From the NCBI GenBank assembly GCA_034401795.1, contig CM067366.1, forward strand, positions 78,793,470 through 78,857,469: a stretch of 64,000 bases of DNA. Direction: 5' to 3'. The notes below the pieces were generated by a model. It saw only the letters and a program-made list of their open reading frames with translations. It was not told the DNA's origin and did no database searches. Positions within the stretch are counted from its first letter, which is position 1. Every line of letters begins with the position of its first letter. This DNA is from Chaetoderma sp. LZ-2023a (lineage: Eukaryota > Mollusca > Caudofoveata > Chaetodermatida > Chaetodermatidae). Positions 49,132 through 61,046 of the stretch are shown in pieces. The position numbers and the translations under genes were made by a program.

Positions 49132-49345
49132 TTTGGACGAACGAAGTAAAAGGAAACGGAAATGGGGGAAACATGTTAATAGTCTATTTCAGAAAGATAG
49201 GCACATCATCCTCGTCTCTTTCGAGATCCGCCAATGAATGAGAATGGGCTTGTTACGTATGACGTCACTGCGCGTGATTCGCAACCCGGAAGCGTGTACT
49301 TTACTTTATTACATCATAAGTACGTATTTATGACGTCATCATTTG
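49132..49345 (-). promoter_or_regulatory. RPS3: RPS3 promoter and TOP-type leader (left copy)
   Basis: Directly upstream of the RPS3 ATG the minus strand reads CCTTTTACTTCGTTCGTCC, a pyrimidine-rich start (49146-49153 is CCTTTTAC) as expected for a 5'TOP mRNA controlled by mTOR/LARP1, with a leader of only about 22 nt. Further upstream are a GABP/ETS-like site (CCCGGAAG near 49286) and two CRE-like palindromes TGACGTCA (about 49260 and 49331). These are typical of housekeeping and ribosomal promoters. Function is inferred from motifs only. Confidence 0.55.
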
Positions 49346-50733
49346 TTGTTAAACAAAAACGTTGTTTTGTGTATTTAACAATCCAGCCGACCCCGGAAAT
49401 ATGTCACCACTTAACAAGCCCAGAGGAAAAGCATATTATTCTGTAAAGATTTGTCAGGATTGACCGTGGAACCCTAATATGAAAATAGCCGTTGCCTATA
49501 AGCGAACGCAGACACCATTTATTGTTTAAATAAACGGGACGAATTTGTATATGGTCAAAATGTCCTAAATACATGCTGATGTATAGTACATTTGAAGCAA
49601 ATTTTTCGTCATGCTTGGAGAGCATTCTGGTAAATCCAGTCCACGATGTTCACAACAATGCGCATGCCCATTGTCAGCGATATTTGCCAGCATTGGGGCA
49701 TCTTTTACCTACACCATTAATATTTGCACCAGTCCAATGACGTTATAAAATTTGTACCGATGTATCGCAGTGCTACTCGCTATTTGGAGAAATACAAACA
49801 AGTTCATAGTAACTATGACGTTATGAAATATCGTCCGCTAGAATTTTTAAATTGCGTTTATCTGGACATAAGCTACAAAAAACGGGAATTAATGCATGTC
49901 TGCGAGTAAATACATGAATGTACATTCCATCCGGGTGCAAATGGCATATGGTACCTGGCCTTAAATTTTGTGCTATCAGCACTAAATGCTCACGACTTTG
50001 ACAACAACGACTTTCCATGCCATGCATGTTTAAAAATAATACGAGACAGTCAACCTAACCCCATATTGCTTTTACAGACACATAAGTAGGAATAAATGCA
50101 GCTTTTATCTGGTCTGCGTCTGATCTGGTCTGATTATTTAATCATTTTACATTCTGAAGTAAATGTACGCTATTTCATGATAACAATATCACACAAATTT
50201 TTGTACATTGAAAATGTGCAGTAGGGTGCCTTGAAACAACTAGGGGAACATATTGAAGTTTTCTATTATCTATCTTCTTATTTCTTAACGCTTCGCTTCC
50301 CACGGCGGTAAGGCCTGTATGTGTGGTTGCTGCGACACCGGTCTTACCGACAAGGAAAGTGGTCGATACGAGCTCGCCTCGTGTGTAGATGAGAATCACG
50401 ATATTTATGTTCGTATCTGGGCCTGATCTGACTGGTATAGAAGTCGGTGGTTCGTGACGGTGGTCTTCCATCGCTTCCAGAATTATGCAATAACTCAAAC
50501 TCTTGCTTCGAGGATATCGAAGTGATGATTTTATTTTACTAATCTTACTATATATGATATTTCACTATCAATTATAGGTGGCTTATACTGCCACCGATAT
50601 ATCTCCCTATCAAACTATGAGTGGCTTATACTACCACCAAAATACTTTGAGCAAAGAAGTCTGACTTTTGTTCAATACGAATACTGGTTACTCTACCATC
50701 TAAAAGTTGCTTTTCACGATTCGCTAATTCACT

Positions 50734-51233
50734 NNNNNNNNNNNNNNNNNNNNNNNNNNNNNNNNNNNNNNNNNNNNNNNNNNNNNNNNNNNNNNNNNNN
50801 NNNNNNNNNNNNNNNNNNNNNNNNNNNNNNNNNNNNNNNNNNNNNNNNNNNNNNNNNNNNNNNNNNNNNNNNNNNNNNNNNNNNNNNNNNNNNNNNNNNN
50901 NNNNNNNNNNNNNNNNNNNNNNNNNNNNNNNNNNNNNNNNNNNNNNNNNNNNNNNNNNNNNNNNNNNNNNNNNNNNNNNNNNNNNNNNNNNNNNNNNNNN
51001 NNNNNNNNNNNNNNNNNNNNNNNNNNNNNNNNNNNNNNNNNNNNNNNNNNNNNNNNNNNNNNNNNNNNNNNNNNNNNNNNNNNNNNNNNNNNNNNNNNNN
51101 NNNNNNNNNNNNNNNNNNNNNNNNNNNNNNNNNNNNNNNNNNNNNNNNNNNNNNNNNNNNNNNNNNNNNNNNNNNNNNNNNNNNNNNNNNNNNNNNNNNN
51201 NNNNNNNNNNNNNNNNNNNNNNNNNNNNNNNNN
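50734..51233. other. Assembly gap, exactly 500 N
   Basis: A run of exactly 500 N, a conventional placeholder for a gap of unknown size. The left flank ends inside sequence that resumes unbroken at 60836, and the right flank begins with sequence already present at 41136. See the entries for the direct repeat. Confidence 1.
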
Positions 51234-51485
51234 AGGAGATTTGAGAATCAACAAACAAGGATAAAAATTAAACCAATCTTATCCAATGTTAATAACATAA
51301 CATAATAGTGCATTTAGCTCAATCACACCGTGATTAGCAAATAAGGAAACTTGAACTTACAGAAATAAAATAAAAAAACAAAAGAAGACTCACCATTTCT
51401 CACAGACACAGAGTCCTAACGAAAATGGTGGGAAGTGCTTGCTAAATAGTCTTCGGCTTTTTTAGTTGAAAGTGGAAATGTTACG

Positions 51486-52382
51486 AAAGAAAGAAGCTGC
51501 TGCACTCTGGTCTTTGAAATAAAAGGATGTAAAGGTGTATTCAGATTTCCATCCTGCCACCTGCATGACCTCATCTAAAGACGAACCCTCAAAAAGAACG
51601 AAAGAAGTAGCCATACCTCTAACGTCATCGGCTTTAATAAGGGAGAGATTAATTTGATCCGGTGAGGCTATCTCATAAAAAACAAAAAACCTTAATTATT
51701 GTCTCACCAATCCATCTGACAATCGAAGAATTTGAGACCGGCTTAGATCATTCTTCCGCGTAGGAAAAACATAAATGAGATGGATCGACTCTTATAAAAT
51801 CTGATCGCTGATTGAAGGTTCCTAATGCCCTAACAGGACACCAAAATTTTTCGGATGGCGAAAGACAAAAAAGATTTTTAAATGATCGGACTAGCAGGAT
51901 AGCGGTTAGTTTGAGCTTTAGATAAAAAATTCCTTCTGGGATATAAAACCAAGCCATCTCCTGAAACTATAAATCTCTCCTTTTCAGCAGAAAGAGCATG
52001 AATCTCTTGAACGCCTTCTAGCAGAGGCTGTAGCAAAAAGAAAAAACAGCCTTGACAATTAAAAACAAAACTTAATACTGGTAGAAGAAAAAGGTTCAAA
52101 ATGGCGACCTGCCAGAACTTGAAGAACCAAAGCCAAACTCCAGGAAGGTAAAGGCTTAGCAATCGGAGGACGAATATTACTTAGACCTCTAATAAAGCTA
52201 TTAAACGTCTTAGTATCCTTGACATCGGCATACAGAAGACAAGGAAGGGATGACATCAGAGAAAATCTATACTCGCTAAACGTAATAACTGACAAATGAA
52301 AATAATCAAACAGATAAGATAAAAATCTAATACTTTGGGTACAGAAACAGAATCGGGCACGAAACCTTGGTCTGAACATCAT
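51486..52382 (-). pseudogene. DIRS-type tyrosine recombinase, frameshifted (right copy)
   Basis: Counterpart of 41388-42284 with the same frames and breaks and a few substitutions (for example C to W before PVRALG, and C to R in the LQVLAG region). It adds no intact domain. Confidence 0.73.
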
Positions 52383-52442
52383 TCACCTAAAATTTTAAGT
52401 CGACCCTTGTAAACTCGACGGGTCGAATCCCTTCTGGCAGAG

Positions 52443-53126
52443 TCAATAATTTCCTGAGATCAGAAGAAACCTTATTCTCGAGGACTTCAGACTCAAGATT
52501 CTCCAGACGCACAGACTAAAATTTATTGGATTTGGATGCACACAAAGACCTCTTACTTGAGATAGAAGCACCTGGGATACTGGAGGAAGAGGGAAATCTA
52601 CCAGAAAATCTAGAAGGTCTAAAAACCAAATCCTCTTTGGCCAAAAGGGAGCTATCAGAAGAATTTCGCAAACCTGCTCCTTGACCCTCTTCAAAACTAA
52701 TTGAATCAAAATCGTTAGAGAGAAGGCATAGGCGAACATTCCTGTCCACTACTGAGACAGAGCATCTACCACCAGGGCTTGACTGTCCGGAAAAGGAGAC
52801 ATGTAAGAGAAGATCTGAGCATTCAGAGAGGCCGTGAACAGATCTACTAGAGGACAATCCATAAGACTAAACCTCATTCCTCCTTCTAAAAATGAAAGAA
52901 AACCCCATGGCAATGACTGAACGAATCGAGATTTAGAAGCCCAACAGACAATCCAACCAATGAACAGAAGCCTGGATCTACTTTCCAATGAATAGCCTCT
53001 TCTATAGACTCCTTGACAATCATAGAAAACAACAACCCCTCTAAAGCTAATAGCTTCTAATAAGAAGGAACAGAAGACCATTTTGGAAGAAAAGACTACA
53101 GAGGATTCTAGATCCAAGAATATCAA
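52443..53126 (-). pseudogene. DIRS-type RNase H / post-RT region (right copy)
   Basis: Same content as 42345-43028 with one visible amino-acid change (VVGALSQ to VVDALSQ). Same breaks. Confidence 0.66.
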
Positions 53127-54937
53127 GCCCTTTTGATAAGGGCCGCCCTTAAAGAAGCGTCAAACTTACTATATGCTAAAGAAGACTGCTCATAGAAAAC
53201 ACATAGATTACATATGCCATGATGCTCCAACCAAAAATCCTGGGCTATATCATAATGCTTAGTCCTCACTAAAGAGGTAACTCATGTTTATTATGGATAT
53301 TTTAATAATACCGCTTACTCTGAATGGAGACAAAAAAGGGTCATATCAGTAGAGCCTAACTTATTAATAATGCTAAAGACTCTGCAAAAATTATAGATAA
53401 TTTTATTTATAGAGATTTAACCAGAGAATGTGGCAAACCAAAAGCCCATAGTATGTCTACGGGAGTCAAGATATAGCCAAATCATGTGCCTGAGATCTAC
53501 ATGAACTACGGGAAAGATACTAGTGATGACCGTCATCACAGTTCTATGAATAGAATACATGACAAGGTCCTGATAAGAGAACTATGGCAAACATTAGACT
53601 ATCTAATTTAAAAATCGTATAATAATGGAGATTTAATAAAAAAAATGTATTGAATACATCAACGGTTGCCTAGCCGCTCGGGCTTGCTGATAAATTAGAT
53701 ATCCTAAACAATTCAATATTTATGCCAAGAGGCAGGAAACTTCAGATTAAAAAAATTTATTGATTCTTATATTTATAGTCTTAGCATCAATAATTTCATC
53801 TTTGTAATAACAAATGACATTGTGTTAGAAATCCCAATAAAAGGAAAGATTGAACACTGATACCAGATATTAACTGTTTGAATACTGAATATTGCAGACG
53901 ACATATTACAACTGTAATATCTCTGGACTTGCAAAGATTTTGAAAACATTTTGACTGAAAATAGTTGGAGGATGCTTAAATCCCAAGATTCTCGGCCGCT
54001 CCTTCCCCCTCCAGCGCAACCCCCACTCCAACCGACCCGCCGCCAGCCCCCAGACAACAATCTCAACGAGCAAAAACCCAAGACCCACCGAATAGTCCGG
54101 GAATAATTCGACCAAAAACTGCCGGTGGCATCACCAACAACCCTCAGCCAAACTGCCCCCAAAATACCCAGCAAGTCCCGAGTCCTGAGCCCCCCCCCCC
54201 CAAACCACCGTCCGAAGGCCCGCAGCAACCCAGTCAAAAGAGCAAAAATTACGCTATAAAAGGGAAAACAAACAAAAAATCTGAAAAAAATGAAAACAAA
54301 ACGAACTCACCGAAACTATGTCAATGCAAAAGAAGAATTCGCCTCATATTCCTCCTTCCTGCCCCTTAACCGATTGATTATCTTTTCTAAGCGAATATTG
54401 TACTTGTAGACATTAATCCTGTACTCATAATGATCCTATGAAACCTTTACTGAATCTAATTCTTTTCAGCGACTGACAAAATTATACTACGATTTACGTA
54501 AGAATCCGGGTTTTCCCATCCACAAATAAACTCCCTTGGTTAAATAAATATGTCAACCTGCCGACATAAGAGGTAAAAGGAGCGAGAAAAAAGGCTGAAT
54601 GGCCCGAAGACAACTGGCCATCTAAAGTTGGATGAAAGCAAAAATCGTATCTCGAAATAATGCGTAGAATACAAACTGACTTATCGGCTGATGAAATGCG
54701 CATATAAAATAATCCGCAACAAAATCCCATACGGTAACCAGTCAGAAGTCTTTAATTACATTGAAAATTGTCACTGATAAACGAATAAATGTCTGAATAG
54801 ACTACAATTCTAAGCGAGACTACAAGACTGGCAATGACTTGGTATGAATATTTTCAGCCATTAAACATTCCCAATATTAAACAAATACGGAAATAAGACT
54901 AATTCTTAGGCAAGAAGATGACTAGATTCTAGGAAAG

Positions 54938-55298
54938 CGGATGTGGAAAAAAGGAAACGGAAATGCATAAACCGGAAGTATCCTACCGGAAACTGATCAA
55001 AATCCTACAACCCGGATGTACAGGATTACCGGAAGAGGAAGCTGAAAAAACGGAAATGGATGAACAATGTAATGCCCGGTAAAACCGGAAATGACCCTAT
55101 CACCGGCTGTACGAAATACGGATGTGGAAAAAAGGAAACGGAAATGGATAAAACCGGAAGTAGACTACCGGAAACTGATCAAGATCCTACAACCCGGATG
55201 TACAGAATAACCGGAAGAGGAAGCTCAAAAAACCGGAACCGGAAATTGATGAACAATGCAATGCCGGGTCCAACAGACCCGGATATGCATTCTTCCGG
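54938..55298. repeat. CCGGAA-rich tandem repeat (right copy)
   Basis: Counterpart of 44840-45200 in the duplicated block, with one base change (CCCAGATG to CCCGGATG). Confidence 0.7.
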
Positions 55299-55438
55299 AA
55301 GCGCTCATGAAACCGGAAACGGAACTAGGAACCGGATCTTGAACACCCGGATGTCCGACAAAAAAGGAAGTCATACCGGAAACGGACGCAACCGAAAAAA
55401 GAACCAGAAAAATACCTTGACGACCGGTATAAACGAAA

Positions 55439-55888
55439 AATTGGCATTAGCATAAGGTCTAGCCTTATGGACGTCAGCTTCAGCCTCCGCCACCACTGCT
55501 TGTGGGTTATGCCCTTCACCCTCAAGTCTTAAGTGGGTTTGACCCGGTGCACTACACAAGGCCCCCTTCGAGAGCTTGGTCGCTCTAGACTTTGCTAAAG
55601 AAACTTATTAACTTGCATCGAGGTTAGAGGGAACGGTTTCCCCCATTAGCAGTTTTCTTTCTTGACGACCGGAAAATTGAAAATTGGCATTAGCATAAGG
55701 TCTAGCCTTATGGACGTCAGCTTCAGCCTCCGCCACCACTGCTTGTGGGTTATGCCCGTCACCCTCAAGTCTTAAGTGGGTTTGACCCGGTGCACTACAC
55801 GAGCCCACCTTCGAGAGCTTTGTCGCTCTAGACTTTTGCTAAGGAAACTTATTAACCTGCATAGATTAGAGGGATCGGTTTCCCCCAT
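55439..55888. repeat. Two tandem 243-bp units (right copy)
   Basis: Counterpart of 45341-45790; base-identical as far as I can see. Confidence 0.65.
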
Positions 55889-56319
55889 TTGCGGGAACGC
55901 CCACTAGTCCTTGGACTATCGTCAGAACTGGAAGAAACATCCTGTTTCTTAGTTTCCTTAAATCAGCAGATATCCATTTGTCCAGAGATTTAATCAAGAC
56001 CGACGCGAATGACTCAAATCTCGCAATAGAACTAGTACGGCATCTGAATTCGGCGAAGAGATTCTCCCTCCGCAACGACCGGTATGAGGGTACAAAAAAT
56101 GACTTATCACACAGACATGTCCGGCAAATTCAGCTGAGTGATGGCGATCACAAATCGATGACGTACATTAAATCCTATCTGACGATTTACCAGACTCCTA
56201 AAACAAAAAAAGCGTAACAATGATAGCTACCGCTTAGAAATCGTAAAAAGGAGACTAGAAACATAAAACGCACTTCTAAAAAAGGCAAAAAAGTTCAAAT
56301 TAGAAATCAAAATCCCTAC

Positions 56320-57608
56320 TAGGCTTGGCCGATATTGTCCTAGGCGGTATCGCGATATATCGTGGTGAAAAAATCACGATATTTCGATATATCATACAGC
56401 CTATTTTAAAGGTATATGAATTCACAGGGTGAATTGGTCTTGGGTTGAGTTGGACTGCATGGTGTGTTATGTAGCCGTATCGGTTTCGCTCCGAGTTTTC
56501 ATATCAGATTTAGCCGGATGACTTCTAATTGGTAAATTAAAAAAAAAAATTGAAATCCAGTTGCCAAGACGCTTAAACTAAGACCGATCGTTAATAACAC
56601 GAAAATAGGACACAATTAATAATTTCTTGCCGCCTTACCCATTGGCTTAATGTAATCCATCATTGCGGGAGTGAAATTATTATATTGGACAACCTAAATA
56701 TTGTGTACTCTGTTAAAATCATCGTTTATTACATGAAAATGAATCCTAAAATTTGGCATTTCATCTCGTCTTTGTAAAAATATACAAATCATGTGATATT
56801 AGGAATGTACTTTAGATCCATAGACATCTGTTTAGATCTGCTCCGAATTTACCGAGTACCCGGTTAATAATAATAGTTAGCATTCAGAACCATCTCGGAT
56901 AGTTCACCTTGCTCGCTAAAGCGTGTATATCATCTCATTTAGCTATCACATTTGTGAACGCACCACCCTCGCCTCCAAAACCAGGAGAGCGAGCAATATC
57001 ACGTGATTTATATATTTTACTAATAATAGTTAGCCTTCAGAAACGTCTAGGATAGTTCGCCATGCTTGCTAAAGCGTGTATACCATTTCATTTAGCTATC
57101 ATATTTGTGAACGCACCACCTCTCGCCTCCAAAAACAGGAGAGCAAGCAATATCACGTGATTTAGTTATTCCCGCGACGTCATTTAATGTCAAATTTAGA
57201 TTTTATAAACCATGCTTATTACAAAACAGGCAATATTTATAGCTTCCCACGTAATAATTTCACTCCCGCGATCATGGCTTTGAGGTATACAACAGTAAGG
57301 CAGCAAGAAATTATACCGGTAAATTGCGTTGAATTTTCGTATTAATGTCGTCTTTTAAAGTAATTTTAGAGAATGAACTTCAACTTTTTTAACCTATCCC
57401 TAGTATAATCCCACCCCTTCCTCTGAGATGTTGGTTTGGAAATAAATTGAACAGCTTGCCGTAATAGACACCTATGCTACAAATAAACAGAATACATGAC
57501 AGTACAATTTTGGCGATATTTCGATTTTTTTTAAAATCACATCGTAAAAAATCGTGGCTGGAAAAGAAATCGCCATTTTCGATAATATCGGATAATCGTG
57601 CAAGCCTA
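56320..57608. mobile_element. Non-autonomous hAT-type element (right copy)
   Basis: Same element and same ATCCCTAC duplications (56312-56319 and 57609-57616) as at 46222, 1,289 bp, differing by short indels such as loss of two bases in a TGTG run and three bases at ATCTAATGTTT. Confidence 0.8.
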
Positions 57609-57685
57609 ATCCCTACCGACAAGAAAACAAACTTGCATAGGAATAAATGAAAATCTTTGTCGAACGCTAGATAATGATGATGATG

Positions 57686-57723
<38 letters not shown>

Positions 57724-59207
57724 TCGTTCTTTATTGAGGGTAAATCATCAACATGTGATCTTCCTGAGGCCCTCAGGGAACAGCAACAACAATAATAATA
57801 ATAAGTATATACAGGCTAATATCGTTCTTTATTGAGGGCATAGGCATAGTAATTAGGTTACCACTAAACGAGAACTCGATCTTTCACGAAAACCAGTAAC
57901 AATATGAACATAGTTATAAAATACAATATAACCCCTAATAAACTTCCTAAACAAAACTTAGGGAGGATTGAATTCATATTAGGCATATTCCTTGGTAATA
58001 TAAAAGACAATAGTGTAGCTGACACAGCGCAAAGCATAAAAAACCTTAGAGAATATTTTAGTAGTTCTGCTTGCAGAATAATTGAAAAGTGAATCTGTTT
58101 CCTATTTGGGCTCCAGTGCGCATGCGCGAGCGCGCTTAGTAACAAGCGTCACTATGAGGGATTATAGACTGGTGCCAGTCTATATCTGTCATTATGCTGG
58201 AGATGGACTTAACCATTAGCCTGGTTAGGGGTCCATATTAATAGGAATAGGCATGGGGAGGTGTGTATGCAGGCATAAAAATTTTATTCTGATAGCTAAA
58301 TGCAGATAATTGATTTAGCAAGTAGTGATTGAACGGTAATGGACGTTTTTGTGGTGTAATAACAACCAGCATCGATGTGTTGGACACATATAACAGACAC
58401 GATACACCGCCATCATCCCGAACGGAGAGGTTTAGAACTAAGATTTTTGCTTTGTTTTTGTTCGTGCGTACTGTGTTTCCGTGATCTTCGTTGACCACCT
58501 TGTGTATTATATATATATATATACTATAGTAGTATATGAAATATACTAATAATATGAAATAGGCGGGTAAACTTCAAATGGCTGTGGCTTTCTTGACATA
58601 TACCTAACAAAAGTGACAGTCGGCCGGGTTTCTTAAGAGCATATCCGTAATTTTCATTGGCTGTCTGGATTACCGTAATTCGCTGGGGTTTTTTTTGCAA
58701 CCCTAGTTTTGAACAGGTACTGTAACTGTTACTGTAATTTGGTGGCGGTTTCAATGATTACGGACAATCCGACAGGTAGGTAGGTCTGTGTTATTGTGGA
58801 AACACCGATGAGCCTACCTATTTGTGATGTCACTCACTCAGTCACTGTTACTGTTAGTTCAATAGTTGTCTCATTTAGGAGGCAGGCCTAAGTTTATTTC
58901 GTCTGTTATTGACTTTCTTCATATTACAAAATCTTGACAATTTGAATTGTGTATGCAGGTTTGTTCCTTGACGTGCATGAATGAGTTTCTATATCATTGT
59001 TGCAGTGTTTGAATACGGGCATGGAAAAGTTTAGAAATTGTCACGACAGAAATCATCATGTATAAATTAAATCCACTTCCATCCGGTGAAATTTTCAATG
59101 CCAAGCGTATTTTGAGCAAAATACAAGAACACATTTGTTATTGTGTTAATCTGACACAAACGTATTTGAAATAACTGAGAAAATAGCTAGGAAATGGGCA
59201 TATATAC

Positions 59208-59237
59208 CTTTCTCTTTTTAGATATGGGATTCGCCAT
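59208..59237 (-). CDS. RPS3: RPS3 exon 1, duplicate copy right of the gap
   Basis: The base sequence is identical to the exon at 49102-49131, with the same donor and the same TOP-like leader. Only one copy can be spliced in order with a single set of exons 2-5 in this window. Given the direct 9.6-kb repeat around the N gap, it is most likely the same locus assembled twice (other contig or haplotype) and not a second RPS3 gene. Confidence 0.85.
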
Positions 59238-59450
59238 TTTGGACGAACGAAGTAAAAGGAAACGGAAATGGGGGAAACATGTTAATAGTCTATTTCAGAA
59301 AGATAGGCACATCATCCTCGTCTCTTTCGAGATCCGCCAATGAATGAGAATGGGCTTGTTACGTATGACGTCACTGCGCGTGATTCGCAACCCGGAAGTG
59401 TGTACTTTACTTTATTACATCATAAGTACGTATTTATGACGTCATCATTT
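59238..59450 (-). promoter_or_regulatory. RPS3: RPS3 promoter and TOP-type leader (right copy)
   Basis: Same elements as the copy at 49132-49345 (TOP-like CCTTTTAC, CCCGGAAG, two TGACGTCA), with a few substitutions such as CCCGGAAGT in place of CCCGGAAGC. It is probably the alternative haplotype of the same promoter. Confidence 0.5.
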
Positions 59451-60305
59451 GTTGTTAAACAAAAACGTTGTTTTGTGTATTTAACAATCCAGCCGACCCC
59501 GGAAATATGTCACCACTTAACAAGCCCAGAGGAAAAGCATATTATTCTGTAAAGATTTGTCAGGATTGACCGTGGAACCCTAATATGAAAATAGCCGTTG
59601 CCTATAAGCGAACGCAGACACCATTTATTGTTTAAATAAACGGGACGAATTTGTATATGGTCAAAATGTCCTAAATACATGCTGATGTATAGTACATTTG
59701 AAGCAAATTTTTCGTCATGCTTGGAGAGCATTCTGGTAAATCCAGTCCACGATGTTCACAACAATGCGCATGCCCATTGTCAGCGATATTTGCCAGCATT
59801 GGGGCATCTTTTACCTACACCATTAATATTTGCACCAGTCCAATGACGTTATAAAATTTGTACCGATGTATCGCAGTGCTACTCGCTATTTGGAGAAATA
59901 CAAACAAGTTCATAGTAACTATGACGTTATGAAATATCGTCCGCTAGAATTTTTAAATTGCGTTTATCTGGACATAAGCTACAAAAAACGGGAATTAATG
60001 CATGTCTGCGAGTAAATACATGAATGTACATTCCATCCGGGTGCAAATGGCATATGGTACCTGGCCTTAAATTTTGTGCTATCAGCACTAAATGCTCACG
60101 ACTTTGACAACAACGACTTTCCATGCCATGCATGTTAAAAATAATACGAGACAGTCAACCTAACCCCATATTGCTTTTACAGACACATAAGTAGGAATAA
60201 ATGCAGCTTTTATCTGGTCTGCGTCTGATCTGGTCTGATTATTTAATCATTTTACATTCTGAAGTAAATGTACGCTATTTCATGATAACAATATCACACA
60301 AATTT

Positions 60306-61034
60306 TGTACATTGAAAATGTGCAGTAGGGTGCCTTGAAACAACTAGGGGAACATATTGAAGTTTTCTATTATCTATCTTCTTATTTCTTAACGCTTCGC
60401 TTCCCACGGCGGTAAGGCCTGTATGTGTGGTTGCTGCGACAACCGGTCTTACCGACAAGGAAAGTGGTCGATACGAGCTCGCCTCGTGTGTAGATGAGAA
60501 TCACGATATTTATGTTCGTATCTGGGCCTGATCTGACTGGTATAGAAGTCGGTGGTTCGTGACGGTGGTCTTCCATCGCTTCCAGAATTATGCAATAACT
60601 CAAACTCTTGCTTCGAGGATATCGAAGTGATGATTTTATTTTACTAATCTTACTATATATATATTTCACTATCAATTATAGGTGGCTTATACTGCCACCG
60701 ATATATCTCCCTATCAACTATGAGTGGCTTATACTACCACCAAAATACTTTGAGCAAAGAAGTCTGACTTTTGTTCAATACGAATACTGGTTACTCTACC
60801 ATCTAAAAGTTGCTTTTCACGATTCGCTAATTCACTTTTATCAAATACTGTTCTTGGCTACTTAAAGCCGTTCACCAAGAACTTGTGTGAATTTCGACAA
60901 ATTCAGTTCCACAGAACTATACGAATTCGAGGCTAGGTTTACCTAAACGCAATAATTTTCGGACTCCCGATCAAATTTGAAAGTTCCCCTTATGTACTGC
61001 TTCGCCATGCCACGGTCATGTTCGGGTTGTTACA
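60306..61034 (-). mobile_element. 3' LTR of the envelope-bearing retroelement (left boundary uncertain)
   Basis: On the minus strand, CCAAGGGTGGGG is followed by TGTAACAACCCGAACATG, a polypurine tract next to a TG-starting LTR; the TG/CA edge is at + coordinate 61034. Within the LTR, minus-strand TATATATATA (about 60652-60664) and AATAAA (60635-60640) could serve as promoter and poly(A) signals. The other edge is not proven: TGTACA at 60306 is one candidate, 60132 another. The same sequence is present at about 50212-50733 and cut by the gap. With the LTR the element would extend rightward beyond 64 kb. Confidence 0.55.
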
Positions 61035-61046
61035 CCCCACCCTTGG
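61035..61046 (-). other. Polypurine tract preceding the 3' LTR
   Basis: Minus strand CCAAGGGTGGGG directly before the LTR start TGTAACA. PPTs prime plus-strand synthesis of LTR retroelements and sit exactly there. Confidence 0.6.

Larger units (their letters stand above)
41136..50733. repeat. 9.6-kb direct duplication, left copy (contig suffix)
   Basis: Nearly identical over its whole length to 51234-60836 (offset 10,098 at the start and 10,103 at the end). Differences are scattered single bases and a few short indels, e.g. in TA and CTGTTA runs. It contains most of the DIRS element, the hAT element, RPS3 exon 1 and the left part of an LTR. It runs exactly to the edge of the N gap. Confidence 0.97.
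51234..58586 (-). mobile_element. DIRS/Ngaro-type YR retroelement, right copy (left end lost in gap)
   Basis: Same element as 39899-48486, truncated on the left by the N gap so that only the right terminal repeat (about 58.09-58.586 kb) is present. Recombinase, RNase H and hAT insertion are all at the same relative positions, with the same disabling mutations. Probably the same insertion on the other contig. Confidence 0.68.
51234..60836. repeat. 9.6-kb direct duplication, right copy (contig prefix)
   Basis: Counterpart of 41136-50733, starting at the first base after the N gap. The sequence continues past 60836 into the rest of the LTR retroelement, which is missing on the left copy because that contig ends there. 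Confidence 0.97.

Noticed and set aside
50626-51258. Long open frames across the gap
   Set aside because: They consist mostly of N and have no meaning.
51234-60836. A second, functional RPS3 locus
   Set aside because: Only exon 1 and the promoter are repeated, inside a contig-overlap-like duplication; exons 2-5 occur once.
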